64,000 nucleotides of DNA from an uncultured Acetatifactor sp. (GCA_947625475.1 CANQOL010000010.1:1-64000); one strand, 5' to 3'; positions 8,326-17,247 are shown, counted from the stretch's first letter. Made by a program: numbers and translations. Notes: generated by a model not told the origin, from the sequence alone.

Positions 8326-10428
8326 ATGGACTTTGGACATTTGGATAAGACAGAATTCAGTCAGGTTTACATTTCTTCCATGCGTCCTGTCTTTAACAGC
8401 AGGGCATTGTTCTCGGACGGCACAGAGGAATACGTCACGCCGTCGGAGCCGGCGCCGTACGACAAGGTGACGATACGGTTCCGCACGGCAAAAAACAATG
8501 TGGATCGGGTCTATTTTGTGCATAAGGGCCAGAAATACCTCATGGTGAAAGCAGAATCAGACGATATGTTTGACTATTACGCCCATGAGCTCCAGCTGGA
8601 AAACGAAAAGGTTTCCTACTATTTTGAGGTCAATACAGGCCGTATCACAGGAATCTATGACGCCAGGGGCCTGGCCAGGGAGGTCAACGAATACTACGAT
8701 TTCGTGATCCTGCCGGGCTTTAAGACTCCCCAATGGGCCAAGGGCGCGGTCATGTACCAGATCTACGTGGACCGGTTCTGCAACGGCGACCCCTCCAATG
8801 ATGTGGAGACGGGAGAGTACAGCTATATCAACGAGCAGGTTAACCGGGTGACGGACTGGTACCGCTATCCGGCTCAGATGGATGTCCGGGAATTTTACGG
8901 CGGGGACCTGCAGGGCGTGCTGGACAAGATGGACTACCTGCAGGATCTGGGGATTGAGGTGATCTACTTTAACCCCCTGTTCGTATCCCCCTCCAATCAC
9001 AAATATGATATTCAGGACTATGACTATATCGACCCCCACTTCGGAAAGATTGTGGACGATAGAGGCGAACTTCTGCAGCCCTGGGACCGGGACAATACCC
9101 ATGCCTCCAAGTACATCAACCGGGTGACCAACCGGGCCAACCTGGAGGCCGGCAACCGGCTCTTCATCAAGGTGGTGGAGGAAGCCCACAGGAGGGGCAT
9201 CCGGGTGATCCTGGACGGAGTGTTCAACCACTGCGGCTCCTTTAATAAATGGATGGACCGGGAGAGGATTTACGAGAATGCCCCGGGCTACGAGAAGGGG
9301 GCCTATGTGTCCGCGGACAGCCCCTACCGGGAGTATTTCAGCTTCCGGGGGGAAAATTGGCCATACAACAAGGATTATGACGGCTGGTGGGGACATGATA
9401 CACTCCCCAAGCTCAACTACGAGGGCTCAAAGGAGCTCTATGAGTATGTGCTCCGCATAGGGGCCAAGTGGGTGTCCCCGCCCTACAACGCGGACGGCTG
9501 GCGGCTGGACGTGGCGGCGGACCTGGGCCACAGCCGGGAATTCAACCATAAGTTTTGGCAGGATTTCCATCGGGCGGTGAAGACGGCCAATCCGGACGCT
9601 GTTATACTGGCGGAGCACTACGGGAATACCAGGGAGTGGCTTCAGGGCGGCGAGTGGGACACCGTGATGAATTATGACGCCTTTATGGAGCCCGTGACCT
9701 GGTTTTTGACCGGGATGGAAAAGCACAGCGACGACTTCCGGGAGGATCTGCTGGGCAATGCGGAGAGCTTCTGGGGAGCCATCAAGCACCATACCTCCAA
9801 CTTTTCCATGCCCACCTGGCAGGTGGCGATGAACGAGCTGTCCAACCACGATCACTCCCGGTTCCTGACCCGGACCAACCACAAGGTGGGCCGGACCAAC
9901 ACCATGGGGCCGGAGGCGGCGCAGCAGGGGGTCAACAAGGCGGTGTTCCGGGAGGCGGTGGTCATGCAGATGACCTGGATGGGCGCTCCCACCATCTACT
10001 ATGGGGATGAGGCGGGACTTTGCGGCTTCACGGATCCGGACAGCAGGCGCACCTACCCCTGGGGGCGGGAGGATCAGTCCCTGATCCAGTTCCACCGGGA
10101 TATCATCCGCATCCGAAGAGAGAACCGGGAGCTGCGCACCGGCTCCATCAAACACATCGACTCAGACTACAATTATCTGGCCTACGCCCGGTTTGACAGG
10201 CGGGGACAGTGCATAATTTTGGTGAACAACAATTCCGGAGAGCTGACCCGGGAGGTGACCGTCTGGGAGGCCAACATTCCCAAGAAGGGGACTATGAAGG
10301 TGCTGCTGGAGACCGGGGCCGGGGGATACAGCCTGGAGCCCAGGACATACGAGATCTTCGCGGGAAAGATCCGGATCACTCTGCCGGCCACCAGCGCGGT
10401 GATTTTGAAATGCCAGCGGGAGGGCTGA
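8326..10428 (+). CDS. GH13 alpha-amylase family enzyme (neopullulanase/cyclomaltodextrinase type)
   Basis: The 700-residue protein has no signal peptide, so it probably acts inside the cell on imported maltodextrins or cyclodextrins. Residues about 1-130 form an N-terminal beta-sandwich of CBM34 type (IRFRTAKNNVDRVYF). Then comes the TIM barrel starting KGAVMYQIYVDRF. Catalytic residues are D395 in DGWRLDVA (nucleophile), E430 in AEHYG (acid/base) and D509 in SNHDHSR. The DGVFNHCG block is also present. A C-terminal all-beta domain closes the protein. The start at 8326 follows GGAAAGGTG. Exact specificity among neopullulanase, maltogenic amylase and cyclomaltodextrinase cannot be decided from motifs. 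Confidence 0.9.
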   Translation: MDFGHLDKTEFSQVYISSMRPVFNSRALFSDGTEEYVTPSEPAPYDKVTIRFRTAKNNVDRVYFVHKGQKYLMVKAESDDMFDYYAHELQLENEKVSYYFEVNTGRITGIYDARGLAREVNEYYDFVILPGFKTPQWAKGAVMYQIYVDRFCNGDPSNDVETGEYSYINEQVNRVTDWYRYPAQMDVREFYGGDLQGVLDKMDYLQDLGIEVIYFNPLFVSPSNHKYDIQDYDYIDPHFGKIVDDRGELLQPWDRDNTHASKYINRVTNRANLEAGNRLFIKVVEEAHRRGIRVILDGVFNHCGSFNKWMDRERIYENAPGYEKGAYVSADSPYREYFSFRGENWPYNKDYDGWWGHDTLPKLNYEGSKELYEYVLRIGAKWVSPPYNADGWRLDVAADLGHSREFNHKFWQDFHRAVKTANPDAVILAEHYGNTREWLQGGEWDTVMNYDAFMEPVTWFLTGMEKHSDDFREDLLGNAESFWGAIKHHTSNFSMPTWQVAMNELSNHDHSRFLTRTNHKVGRTNTMGPEAAQQGVNKAVFREAVVMQMTWMGAPTIYYGDEAGLCGFTDPDSRRTYPWGREDQSLIQFHRDIIRIRRENRELRTGSIKHIDSDYNYLAYARFDRRGQCIILVNNNSGELTREVTVWEANIPKKGTMKVLLETGAGGYSLEPRTYEIFAGKIRITLPATSAVILKCQREG

Positions 10429-10460
10429 GCCGCAGAAAATAAGGATTTGAGGGAAAAGCC

Positions 10461-12317
10461 ATGAAGAGAGTGAGGCTTCTGGGTGAGTGGATCAAAGGGA
10501 AATATGGGAGGGGAGTCCTGACGGGGCTTCTCACCTTTTTGTGTCTGCTGGCCCTGACATATGTGTCCGAGTCCAGAGGGCTGGCGGACGGGTTTGGCAA
10601 GGGCATTGCCCCGGTGCTGCTGGCCGGCTTTATCGCCTGGCTGCTGCTCTACTTTGGAAGGCTCCGGGATAAGCGCCTCAAGGTTATCTCCGGCATCGGA
10701 GGCATTCTGCTCGCCTTTTCCCATGTGTACGGCAACTACCTCCATTATGTGAACGACCTGTTTGTGAGCCCCGCCGTGACGGTGCAGCAGCTTTTCGCCG
10801 TGGCGGGAGTGGGGCTTTTTACGGTGCCCCTGTTTGCCCTGCTGATGGAAGGACTGCAGAAGGCCGCCCTTTGGTGGCAGGCCCGCCAGGGGACGGGGAC
10901 AGGGCCGGCCAGGCATCTTTTCCTGAAATACTGGATGGGGATTTTTGCCTGCTATATTCCGGTGTTTTTGTGTTACTGGCCCGTGAACTTTGTCTATGAC
11001 GCCAAGTACCAGCTTCAGGAGGTGGTGCACAACGCCTACAAGATCCATCACCCCATCCTCCACACCCTGGCCATGGGAATCCCCTATAAGATCGGCTCCC
11101 GGCTGGGTTCCGTGTCCGTGGGGATTTCCTTTTACACGCTGATGCAGATGCTGGTGCTCAGCGCGGCCCTGGCCTACGCCCTCTGCTACCTTTATCACAG
11201 GGGCGCCCCCAGGGGGATCCGGGTGGCTGCCTTTTTGATCAGCGCCCTCTTTCCCATGAACTCCCTCTTTGCCATCTCCGCCACCAAGGATGTGCTCTTT
11301 GCGGCCTTTTTCCTGGCGCTCATGGTACTGCTGCTGGAGCTGTGTTATCATCAGGAGCCCCTTACCTGGAAAAAGGCGCTCTGGCTGACAGCGGCAGGAT
11401 CCCTGATGATCCTCTTTCGCCGGAATGCCCTGTACGCCCTGGCCGTGTCCGTTCCCTTCCTGGTCTGGGCTATCCGGGGGAAAAAGAGGAAGCTGGCCCT
11501 GTTTGGACTGCTGGCGGGCGCCATAGTGCTGTCCACGGCTGTGAACGGGGGACTGCTGAAGCTGGTGCATGCCACCAACGACGACAGCATCCGCGAGGCC
11601 ATGAGCGTGCCTCTCCAGCAGCTGGCCCGGACGGCGGCCTACCGGAGGGAGGATCTGGACAGCGCAGATCCGGCCTACTATCAGGAGATGCTCTCCTACT
11701 GGGGGGAGGGCTTTGCCTCCCAGTATAATCCCTACCTCTCCGACCCCATTAAGAACAGTGTGAACGAGACCCTGTTAAAGAGCAATATGGTCAATTTCTT
11801 TAAGCTGTGGGGAAAGGTGGGACTGGCCTTCCCCGGGGAGTACATCGAGTCCTTTTTGAGCGGCACAATGGGATATTGGTATATGGGGGATACCGCCCAT
11901 TATATGGCGGTGGGGGACGGGATAGCGGTCTATCACACCCTGATCGGGACGGAGAAGGAGATTGTCAAGCACAATCTGTTCCCGCCGGTGGGATGGCTCT
12001 TCGATCCCATTTTCTTCCATGTGAATTACAACAGGGTGCCCATTCTGGGATTCCTGTTTCGCAGCAGTACCTATTTCTGGATGCTGGCGGTCTTTGTCCT
12101 GAACCAGATTTACCGCAGGCGCTGGCGCAGCCTTCTGGTGATTTCCCTGGCCGTTATCTACTACGGGAGCTGTTTCCTGGGGCCCTTCGCCGCCCTGCGG
12201 TATGTGTACTGTGTGGCGGTCTGCTGGCCTCTGCTGGCGGCCCTGTGCTTCCAGAGGGATTCGGGCGGCCCCAGCGCGGATCCCGGGCAGCCCCAGGGCA
12301 TCCCCAAACAGCCCTGA
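10461..12317 (+). CDS. DUF6020-type polytopic membrane protein
   Basis: The product (618 residues) has about 12 hydrophobic segments. The loop FLCYWPVNFVYDAKYQLQEV followed by HHPILHTL is the hallmark I associate with the DUF6020 family. These proteins resemble GT-C-fold glycosyltransferases or polymer-assembly proteins, but no activity is established. It starts 32 nt after the amylase gene. The C-terminus (RDSGGPSADPGQPQ) is low-complexity. Just past the stop a 17-bp direct repeat, GCCCTGAACCAAAAA plus flanks, occurs twice (12311-12344). Confidence 0.75.
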   Translation: MKRVRLLGEWIKGKYGRGVLTGLLTFLCLLALTYVSESRGLADGFGKGIAPVLLAGFIAWLLLYFGRLRDKRLKVISGIGGILLAFSHVYGNYLHYVNDLFVSPAVTVQQLFAVAGVGLFTVPLFALLMEGLQKAALWWQARQGTGTGPARHLFLKYWMGIFACYIPVFLCYWPVNFVYDAKYQLQEVVHNAYKIHHPILHTLAMGIPYKIGSRLGSVSVGISFYTLMQMLVLSAALAYALCYLYHRGAPRGIRVAAFLISALFPMNSLFAISATKDVLFAAFFLALMVLLLELCYHQEPLTWKKALWLTAAGSLMILFRRNALYALAVSVPFLVWAIRGKKRKLALFGLLAGAIVLSTAVNGGLLKLVHATNDDSIREAMSVPLQQLARTAAYRREDLDSADPAYYQEMLSYWGEGFASQYNPYLSDPIKNSVNETLLKSNMVNFFKLWGKVGLAFPGEYIESFLSGTMGYWYMGDTAHYMAVGDGIAVYHTLIGTEKEIVKHNLFPPVGWLFDPIFFHVNYNRVPILGFLFRSSTYFWMLAVFVLNQIYRRRWRSLLVISLAVIYYGSCFLGPFAALRYVYCVAVCWPLLAALCFQRDSGGPSADPGQPQGIPKQP

Positions 12318-12346
12318 ACCAAAAACGGCCCTGAACCAAAAAGGTC

Positions 12347-12375
12347 TTGCAAATTATAGGGACATATGCTACAAT
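12347..12375 (+). promoter_or_regulatory. tRNA-Tyr/tRNA-Leu promoter
   Basis: TTGCAA (12347-12352), 17-bp spacer, TACAAT (12370-12375), ending 46 bp before tRNA-Tyr. Confidence 0.75.
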
Positions 12376-12421
12376 TTCACATTGTCAGGGCGGCTGGCTC
12401 AGAGCCGGAAAGGCCCTGTAT

Positions 12422-12504
12422 GGATGGGTTCCCGAGCGGCCAAAGGGGACAGACTGTAAATCTGCTGCACATTTGCTTCGGTGGTTCGAATCCACCCCCA
12501 TCCA
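12422..12504 (+). tRNA. tRNA-Tyr (GTA)
   Basis: An 83-nt class II tRNA. The acceptor GGATGGG pairs with CCCATCC and the discriminator is A. The anticodon GTA is at 12456-12458 in a CTGTAAA loop. A long variable arm and GGTTCGAATCC T-arm are present. No CCA is encoded. Confidence 0.97.
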
Positions 12505-12507
12505 TCC

Positions 12508-12591
12508 GCAGGTATGGCGGAATAGGCAGACGCAAGAGACTTAAAATCTCTCGGGGGCAGCCCCGTGCCGGTTCAAGTCCGGCTACCTGCA
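12508..12591 (+). tRNA. tRNA-Leu (TAA)
   Basis: An 84-nt class II tRNA. The acceptor GCAGGTA pairs with TACCTGC and the discriminator is A. The anticodon TAA is at 12542-12544, between AGAGA and TCTCT. It has a long variable arm and a GGTTCAAGTCC T-arm. It lies 3 nt after tRNA-Tyr, so both share one transcript. Confidence 0.97.
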
Positions 12592-12602
12592 CGGTATATT
12601 TG

Positions 12603-12639
12603 AAACCCGCTTTAAGCTGTCGGCTGAAGCGGGTTTTTC
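12603..12639 (+). terminator. Terminator of the tRNA-Tyr/Leu unit
   Basis: The stem AAACCCGCTT/AAGCGGGTTT (12603-12612 with 12627-12636) is followed by TTCT, with an additional T in the run. Confidence 0.85.
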
Positions 12640-12719
12640 TGTAAGGGAAAAGGGCCGCGCCAAGGGAGGAATCCGGATTGGCCAGGCCATCTGAATGATA
12701 AACTACAAGGAGGAACGCC

Positions 12720-14147
12720 ATGAAACAAACGATTACTTCCGCAAACCCCTATCTGCCGCTCTGGGAGCATATCCCCGACGGTGAGCCGAGAGTTTTCGAG
12801 TACAACGGGGAAAAGCGCGTTTATGTCTACGGCTCACACGACACGGAGCGTACCGCCTATTGCGGCCGCGACCAGGTGGTCTGGAGCGCGCCCCTGGACG
12901 ATCTGACGCACTGGACCTGCCACGGCGTCTGCTATACGGCGACGAACGGTTCGATTCTCTACGCGCCGGATGTCGTCCGGAAGGGGGATACCTTCTACCT
13001 CTATGCCGCCGAAAACCAGGGCGGGCGGATCGTAGTTGCTTCCTCAAAGAATCCCGCCGGCCCCTTTGAAAATCCGGTTGAGACAGAGCTTGGCTTTGAC
13101 CCCGGCGTTCTGGTTGACGACGACGGCAGGGTATATGCGTTCTGGGGCTTCTGCACGGCTTACTGCGCGGAGCTTGAGGACGATATGGCGACCATAAAGG
13201 AGGGGACGCTTCGCAGACATCCGATGGGCCATACCCCGGATCCGTGGAACGATAAGAACAACCTGAGCGGGATAGACCTGAGGGATGCGTTTTTTGAGGC
13301 GTCGAGCCCGAGGAAAATTAACGGGAAATATGTCTATGTCTATTCAAAGCGTTATACGACGCCGGTCCCTGAGCTGGGAGTCTATGAGCCCTGCAACGGT
13401 TTCCTGTCCTATAAGTGGTCGGACAGTCCCCTTGACGGCTATCGGGAGGGCGGAGACATCAGCTTCAACGGAGGCGAGATTATAAAGCTGCCCGACGGCA
13501 CAGGCAGGCAGACTTACCGGTGGGGCAACAATCATGGGGGCCTTGTGGAAATAAAGGGCCAATGGTACATCTTTTATCACCGCCATATTGGAACGGACGA
13601 GTTTTCCCGGCAGGGAATGATCGAGCCGGTGGATGTGGCGGTGGCGAAGGACGGAAAGATTTACATCGGGGACATTACATATGCCGGCGGGGAGCCGGTT
13701 TCCTCGAGGCCTGTTGAGATGACGTCTTCGGGCGTGCGCGTTGACGGGATAGACGCCTATCAGAAGATCTCCGCAGGGTATGCCTGTCATATCAGCCCGC
13801 TGCGGCAGGCGTACATTATGCCGGTCTATGAGCAGGAAGAGGGGATTTCAAGCCCTGTCGTGAACATTCAAAACGGCACGACGGTGGGCTTCAGGTATTT
13901 GCATTTTGCGGCGGCGCCCGCGTCGGTCACTGTCTGCGCCAGCGTCACCGCGCCCATGACGGTTAAGGTGCATATTGACGGCTGGCGGGGCAGGGTGGTC
14001 TCTGAGCTTGCGGCAAAACCCGGCAAAACAAAGCTCACTGCGCCGGTAAATGCCGGGATCCTTGGCAGGAGGGCGGTATACTTTGAGTTTTGCGGCGGCG
14101 GTGAGGCGGAGTTCGATTGGTTCACCTTTGACAGAGACGAGGGATAA
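12720..14147 (+). CDS. GH43 family glycoside hydrolase
   Basis: The 475-residue enzyme has a five-bladed propeller N-terminal half and a C-terminal beta-sandwich (from ~355) resembling a carbohydrate-binding module. Candidate catalytic residues are D20 (HIPDGEPRVF, base), D127 (FDPGVLVDDDG, pKa modulator) and E193 (FFEASSPRKING, acid). GH43 members are beta-xylosidases, alpha-arabinofuranosidases or related enzymes acting on plant polysaccharide fragments. There is no signal peptide, which points to cytoplasmic work on imported oligosaccharides. AAGGAGGA precedes the ATG. Codon choice (more TTCC, GACG) looks slightly different from neighbours. Its 3' end overlaps the converging dehydrogenase gene by 26 nt. 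Confidence 0.88.
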   Translation: MKQTITSANPYLPLWEHIPDGEPRVFEYNGEKRVYVYGSHDTERTAYCGRDQVVWSAPLDDLTHWTCHGVCYTATNGSILYAPDVVRKGDTFYLYAAENQGGRIVVASSKNPAGPFENPVETELGFDPGVLVDDDGRVYAFWGFCTAYCAELEDDMATIKEGTLRRHPMGHTPDPWNDKNNLSGIDLRDAFFEASSPRKINGKYVYVYSKRYTTPVPELGVYEPCNGFLSYKWSDSPLDGYREGGDISFNGGEIIKLPDGTGRQTYRWGNNHGGLVEIKGQWYIFYHRHIGTDEFSRQGMIEPVDVAVAKDGKIYIGDITYAGGEPVSSRPVEMTSSGVRVDGIDAYQKISAGYACHISPLRQAYIMPVYEQEEGISSPVVNIQNGTTVGFRYLHFAAAPASVTVCASVTAPMTVKVHIDGWRGRVVSELAAKPGKTKLTAPVNAGILGRRAVYFEFCGGGEAEFDWFTFDRDEG

Positions 14148-15138
14148 GCCCCTGCACCCGGCCCGCGCATTCCTCCCCCCGGGCGTAGGCCGAGGCGTTT
14201 TCCAGAGTGGTCTGGGCGATGGCGGCCAATGCCTCCCGGGTAAAAAATCCCTGGTGTGAGGTGATCATCACGTTGGGAAAGGACAGGAGCCTGGCGGTGA
14301 CGGAAGTCTCCAGGATCTCGTCGGACCGGTCCTCAAACACGTTGGGGGTCTCCTCCTCGTACACGTCCAGGCCGACTCCCGCAAATTTGTGCCGGAGAAT
14401 TCCTTCGATGAGATCCTGGGTCTTCACCAGGGCCCCCCGGGAGGTGTTCACCAAAATCACGCCGTCCTTCATCTTGCGGATGGCGTCCCGGTTTATCATG
14501 TGGCGGGCGGCGTCCGAGAGGGGGCAGTGGAGGGAGATCAAATCGCTCCCCGCCAGCAGATGGTCCAGGCTCACATACTCCGCCAGTTCCCGGAGGCTTT
14601 CGCAGGGATAGGGGTCATAGGCCAGAACCTTCATGCCGAAGCCCTTGCAGATGCGGACCATGGCCGCCCCGATTTTGCCGGTGCCGATGATGCCGGCGGT
14701 TTTCTGATAAAAGGTAAAGCCCATCAGCCCGTTTAGGGAGAAGTCGTTCTCCCGCACCTTGTTGTAAGCCTTGTAGAGGCGCCGGTTGCAGGCCAGCGCC
14801 AGGGCCATGGCGTGCTCCGCCACCGCCTCCGGGGAGTAGCCGGGCACCCGCATGACCTGGATGCCCAGCTCCTGGGCGGTCTTCAGGTCCACGTTGTTGA
14901 AGCCCGCGCAGCGCAGCAGCACCAGCCCCACCTTCCGGTGGCTCAGGATCTGGAGGGTGTCCTTGCCTATATCGGAGTTCACAAAGGCGCACACCCCGTC
15001 GAAGCCCTCCGCTAGAGGGGCGGTCCTGGGCCCCAGATCCGTCTTCAGATAGTCGATCTCTATGTCGGGAAAGGCGCCGGCCGCCCGGTCGAAGGCCTCC
15101 CTGTCGTAGCTTTTTGTGTCATAAAACAGCAGTCGCAT
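14122..15138 (-). CDS. D-2-hydroxyacid dehydrogenase (D-lactate dehydrogenase-like)
   Basis: The 338-residue NAD-dependent enzyme belongs to the D-isomer-specific 2-hydroxyacid dehydrogenase family; close resemblance to fermentative D-lactate dehydrogenase (LdhA) suggests pyruvate to D-lactate. The NAD-binding motif is GIIGTGKIG in the middle of the protein. Catalytic Arg is in NTSRGALV, Glu lies around DVYEEE, and His is in SHQGFFT. It starts at the ATG at 15138-15136 on the minus strand with a GGGAGG site 6 nt away. That site lies entirely within a long hairpin (15140-15192), so translation may be controlled by RNA structure. The 3' end overlaps the GH43 gene. Confidence 0.88.
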   Translation of the reverse strand: MRLLFYDTKSYDREAFDRAAGAFPDIEIDYLKTDLGPRTAPLAEGFDGVCAFVNSDIGKDTLQILSHRKVGLVLLRCAGFNNVDLKTAQELGIQVMRVPGYSPEAVAEHAMALALACNRRLYKAYNKVRENDFSLNGLMGFTFYQKTAGIIGTGKIGAAMVRICKGFGMKVLAYDPYPCESLRELAEYVSLDHLLAGSDLISLHCPLSDAARHMINRDAIRKMKDGVILVNTSRGALVKTQDLIEGILRHKFAGVGLDVYEEETPNVFEDRSDEILETSVTARLLSFPNVMITSHQGFFTREALAAIAQTTLENASAYARGEECAGRVQGLIPRLCQR

Positions 15139-15139
15139 A

Positions 15140-15192
15140 AAATTCCTCCCTTGTTGTCATTGATGATAGTATGACAAATGAGGGAGGAATTT
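15140..15192 (-). promoter_or_regulatory. SD-sequestering hairpin before the dehydrogenase gene
   Basis: AAATTCCTCCCT (15140-15151 on plus) is the exact complement of AGGGAGGAATTT (15181-15192). An inner 7-bp arm TTGTCAT/ATGACAA and a 10-nt loop complete a 19-bp stem with one small internal loop. In the minus-strand transcript the ribosome binding site GGGAGG is in the 3' arm. A TTTT run follows, so it could also act as a terminator for the upstream CPBP operon. Confidence 0.7.
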
Positions 15193-15210
15193 ATCACGCT
15201 GTTTTTTGTC

Positions 15211-16119
15211 CTATCGGTCTTTTTGCCTAAGGAGCGCCAGGCCCATGATCAGGGCGCAGGCCAGAAAGGGCGCGCCGCCGATGATCCCGGTGGGAAGGGG
15301 CCCCAGGAAGGGGTTTACGTCCGTGCCCTTGAAAAAGAGGATGCCGGCGCTGGCAAAGCCGTTCATGCTGCCGTGGGCCAGCACGGCCGGGAGACAGCTG
15401 CCGGTGCGCAGTGTAATATAAGAAAATACGGTGCCCAGGGCGGTGCAGAACAGGCACATGGCAAGGATGCCCGTGAAGGGATACCCCGGATATCCGGTGC
15501 CGTAGTTGTGGCCCAGCACGGTGAGAGGCATGTGCCACAGCCCCCAGATCAGCCCCGATGCAAGCAGCAGGGGACCCGTTTTCAGCTTTTCCCTAAGCTT
15601 CGGCAGAAGATATCCCCGCCAGCCCCATTCCTCCCCAAAGCAGGGGATGAAGTTCAGGAGAGGGGCCAGCAGCAGGCCGCTGACAATCTGGGAGACGACG
15701 GAGAGACGCACTAGAGCGGGCGTCGCCTCCACGCCTGCGCTCTCCAGCACCTGGGCCATATTGCCCATCTGGGGATCAAACTGCCCCGGAAAGATCAAAA
15801 AGTAAAGTGCCGCTCCCAGGGCGGTCAGGAGGGCGGGAGCGAACCAGCCGAAGAAAAACCAGGGGATGCTGCGGCGGCCCGTCTTAGGCAAAAGCCAGGG
15901 ATCCCGAAAGCCCTCCCTGGAAAGGAGCCTGGTCAGCAGGGCCCCCAGGGCGGGGAAAAACATGCAGCCCGCCGTGAGAAGCTGTACCAGAGAGGCATTG
16001 GCGTCCGGGGAGAGGGCCAGGGGCCGCAGGATCAGACATTCCGCCAGATAGGTGAGCCCGAAGGTGATGCCCAGATAGAGCAGGATCCGGCGGAGGGTGG
16101 GGTCTTTTTTTGCTTCCAT
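15211..16119 (-). CDS. CPBP family intramembrane glutamic protease
   Basis: The protein (302 residues) has about eight hydrophobic segments. It carries the CPBP/CAAX-protease motifs EEWGWRGYL (catalytic glutamates), WGLWHMPL and a later HGSMNG histidine block. Family members are membrane-embedded glutamic proteases involved in prenyl-protein processing, bacteriocin immunity or regulated proteolysis. It lies 23 nt downstream of ybjQ, in the same direction as the membrane-tailed MerR gene, so the three genes probably form one operon. Its substrate is unknown; the MerR protein itself is a candidate. Confidence 0.88.
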   Translation of the reverse strand: MEAKKDPTLRRILLYLGITFGLTYLAECLILRPLALSPDANASLVQLLTAGCMFFPALGALLTRLLSREGFRDPWLLPKTGRRSIPWFFFGWFAPALLTALGAALYFLIFPGQFDPQMGNMAQVLESAGVEATPALVRLSVVSQIVSGLLLAPLLNFIPCFGEEWGWRGYLLPKLREKLKTGPLLLASGLIWGLWHMPLTVLGHNYGTGYPGYPFTGILAMCLFCTALGTVFSYITLRTGSCLPAVLAHGSMNGFASAGILFFKGTDVNPFLGPLPTGIIGGAPFLACALIMGLALLRQKDR

Positions 16120-16142
16120 TTTTAATTCTCCTTTCCCGCTTC

Positions 16143-16457
16143 CTAATTTATGATCTTGACGGCGGTGCCGTAGGCGATGACCTCCGCCGCTCCCGACATG
16201 ACGGAGGAAGTGCCGTAGCGGACATTGATCACCGCGTCCGCCCCCAGGGCCTGGGCCTCGTCCACCATGCGCTTTACCGCGATCTGCCGGGCCTCGTTGA
16301 GCATCTGGGTGTATCCGACCAGCTCTCCTCCCACCAGGGTCTTCATGGCGGCCATAAAGTCCCTGCCCACGTTTTTCGTGTGCACTACCGTGCCCTTCAC
16401 CACATCCAGGGCCTCGATCTCTTTTCCGGGAATGTAATCAATACTTAGAAGCTTCAT
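16143..16457 (-). CDS. YbjQ/UPF0145 family protein
   Basis: The 104-residue protein is a full-length member of the YbjQ family (DUF74), recognisable from VGGELVGYTQMLNEARQIAVKRMVDEA and GADAVINVRY. The family forms pentameric rings and has been suggested to bind heavy metals, but no function is proven. Its start overlaps the end of the MerR gene by 20 nt, indicating translational coupling. Confidence 0.88.
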   Translation of the reverse strand: MKLLSIDYIPGKEIEALDVVKGTVVHTKNVGRDFMAAMKTLVGGELVGYTQMLNEARQIAVKRMVDEAQALGADAVINVRYGTSSVMSGAAEVIAYGTAVKIIN

Positions 16458-17085
16458 CCAATTCTCCTCCTTCTATCTCTTTGAATCGTTCTCTCAGGGC
16501 CAGCAGAATGCCGCCCGCCGTAAGCGCCAGAACCCCTGCCAGCAGCGCCAGGACCGGCAGGGGCATGGGTTCCTCCGCCAGATGGCTGACCCACAGGCAC
16601 ACGCCCAGAACCGCCAGCTGGAATACAAGGATGCTGGCCGCGGCGATCAGGGCGTCCTTTTTGCGCCGGCGCTTGTCTTTGTTTTGAATGTCCATAAAGC
16701 GCGTCCCTCCTTCTTCCATTTCCTTCATTTGGGCAAGGAGCTTTTCCGGCTCCAGGGTATCTAAGGTGACCCCCTGCTCCCGCAGACCGGCGCAGAAGCG
16801 CCGGACGGAGGCCAGATTCTGGCTCTCCCGCTCCAGGACCACCATGTGGCGGTCCAGACAGTCCGTCAGAGTCAGGCGGCGGGACTGGAGACGGCGGATT
16901 TCCTCGATGGGAATCCCCAGCTTCCGCAGCAGCTTGATCTGCCCAAGGACCTCCAGATCCCGGGCCGAGTAATCCCGGTATCCGTTGGAGGCGTTCCGGG
17001 CAGGCGCAAGCAGCCCCTGTTCCTCGTAGAAACGGATGTTTTTCTTGGTGATGCCGATGGCCTGCTCCACCTCGTTGATCTTCAT
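16438..17085 (-). CDS. MerR-family regulator with two C-terminal membrane segments
   Basis: The protein has 215 residues. Residues 1-70 are a MerR winged helix-turn-helix (INEVEQAIGITKKNIRFYEEQGLL). Residues ~75-110 form the dimerisation helix. The C-terminus lacks a soluble sensor domain and instead has two predicted membrane spans (about 144-168 and 173-196). Such membrane-tethered MerR proteins likely sense envelope state. It heads an operon with ybjQ and the CPBP protease. A MerR-type dyad sits in its own promoter, so it is probably autoregulated. Confidence 0.88.
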   Translation of the reverse strand: MKINEVEQAIGITKKNIRFYEEQGLLAPARNASNGYRDYSARDLEVLGQIKLLRKLGIPIEEIRRLQSRRLTLTDCLDRHMVVLERESQNLASVRRFCAGLREQGVTLDTLEPEKLLAQMKEMEEGGTRFMDIQNKDKRRRKKDALIAAASILVFQLAVLGVCLWVSHLAEEPMPLPVLALLAGVLALTAGGILLALRERFKEIEGGELDEASKY

Positions 17086-17152
17086 TCCATTCCCCCTCCC
17101 CGGTCTGCGGCTGAGTGCAAAAATGCGGCCGCCTTTGTCTTTATGAACTCAT

Positions 17153-17181
17153 CTTATACCTTCCACTGGGGGGAAGGTCAA
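17153..17181 (-). promoter_or_regulatory. MerR promoter with internal dyad operator
   Basis: On the minus strand TTGACC (complement of 17176-17181), a 17-bp spacer and TATAAG (complement of 17153-17158). Between the boxes is ACCTTCC-N7-GGAAGGT (17158-17178), a 21-bp interrupted palindrome in the position where MerR proteins bind. The spacer is shorter than the classical 19-20 bp of MerR-activated promoters, which fits repression or a different mode. Confidence 0.75.
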
Positions 17182-17247
17182 GGCCCCCGGCGATGTTTTT
17201 TCAAATTTCCCCCTAAAAATTTCTATCTTAATTTTTCCTTAAAGAAA

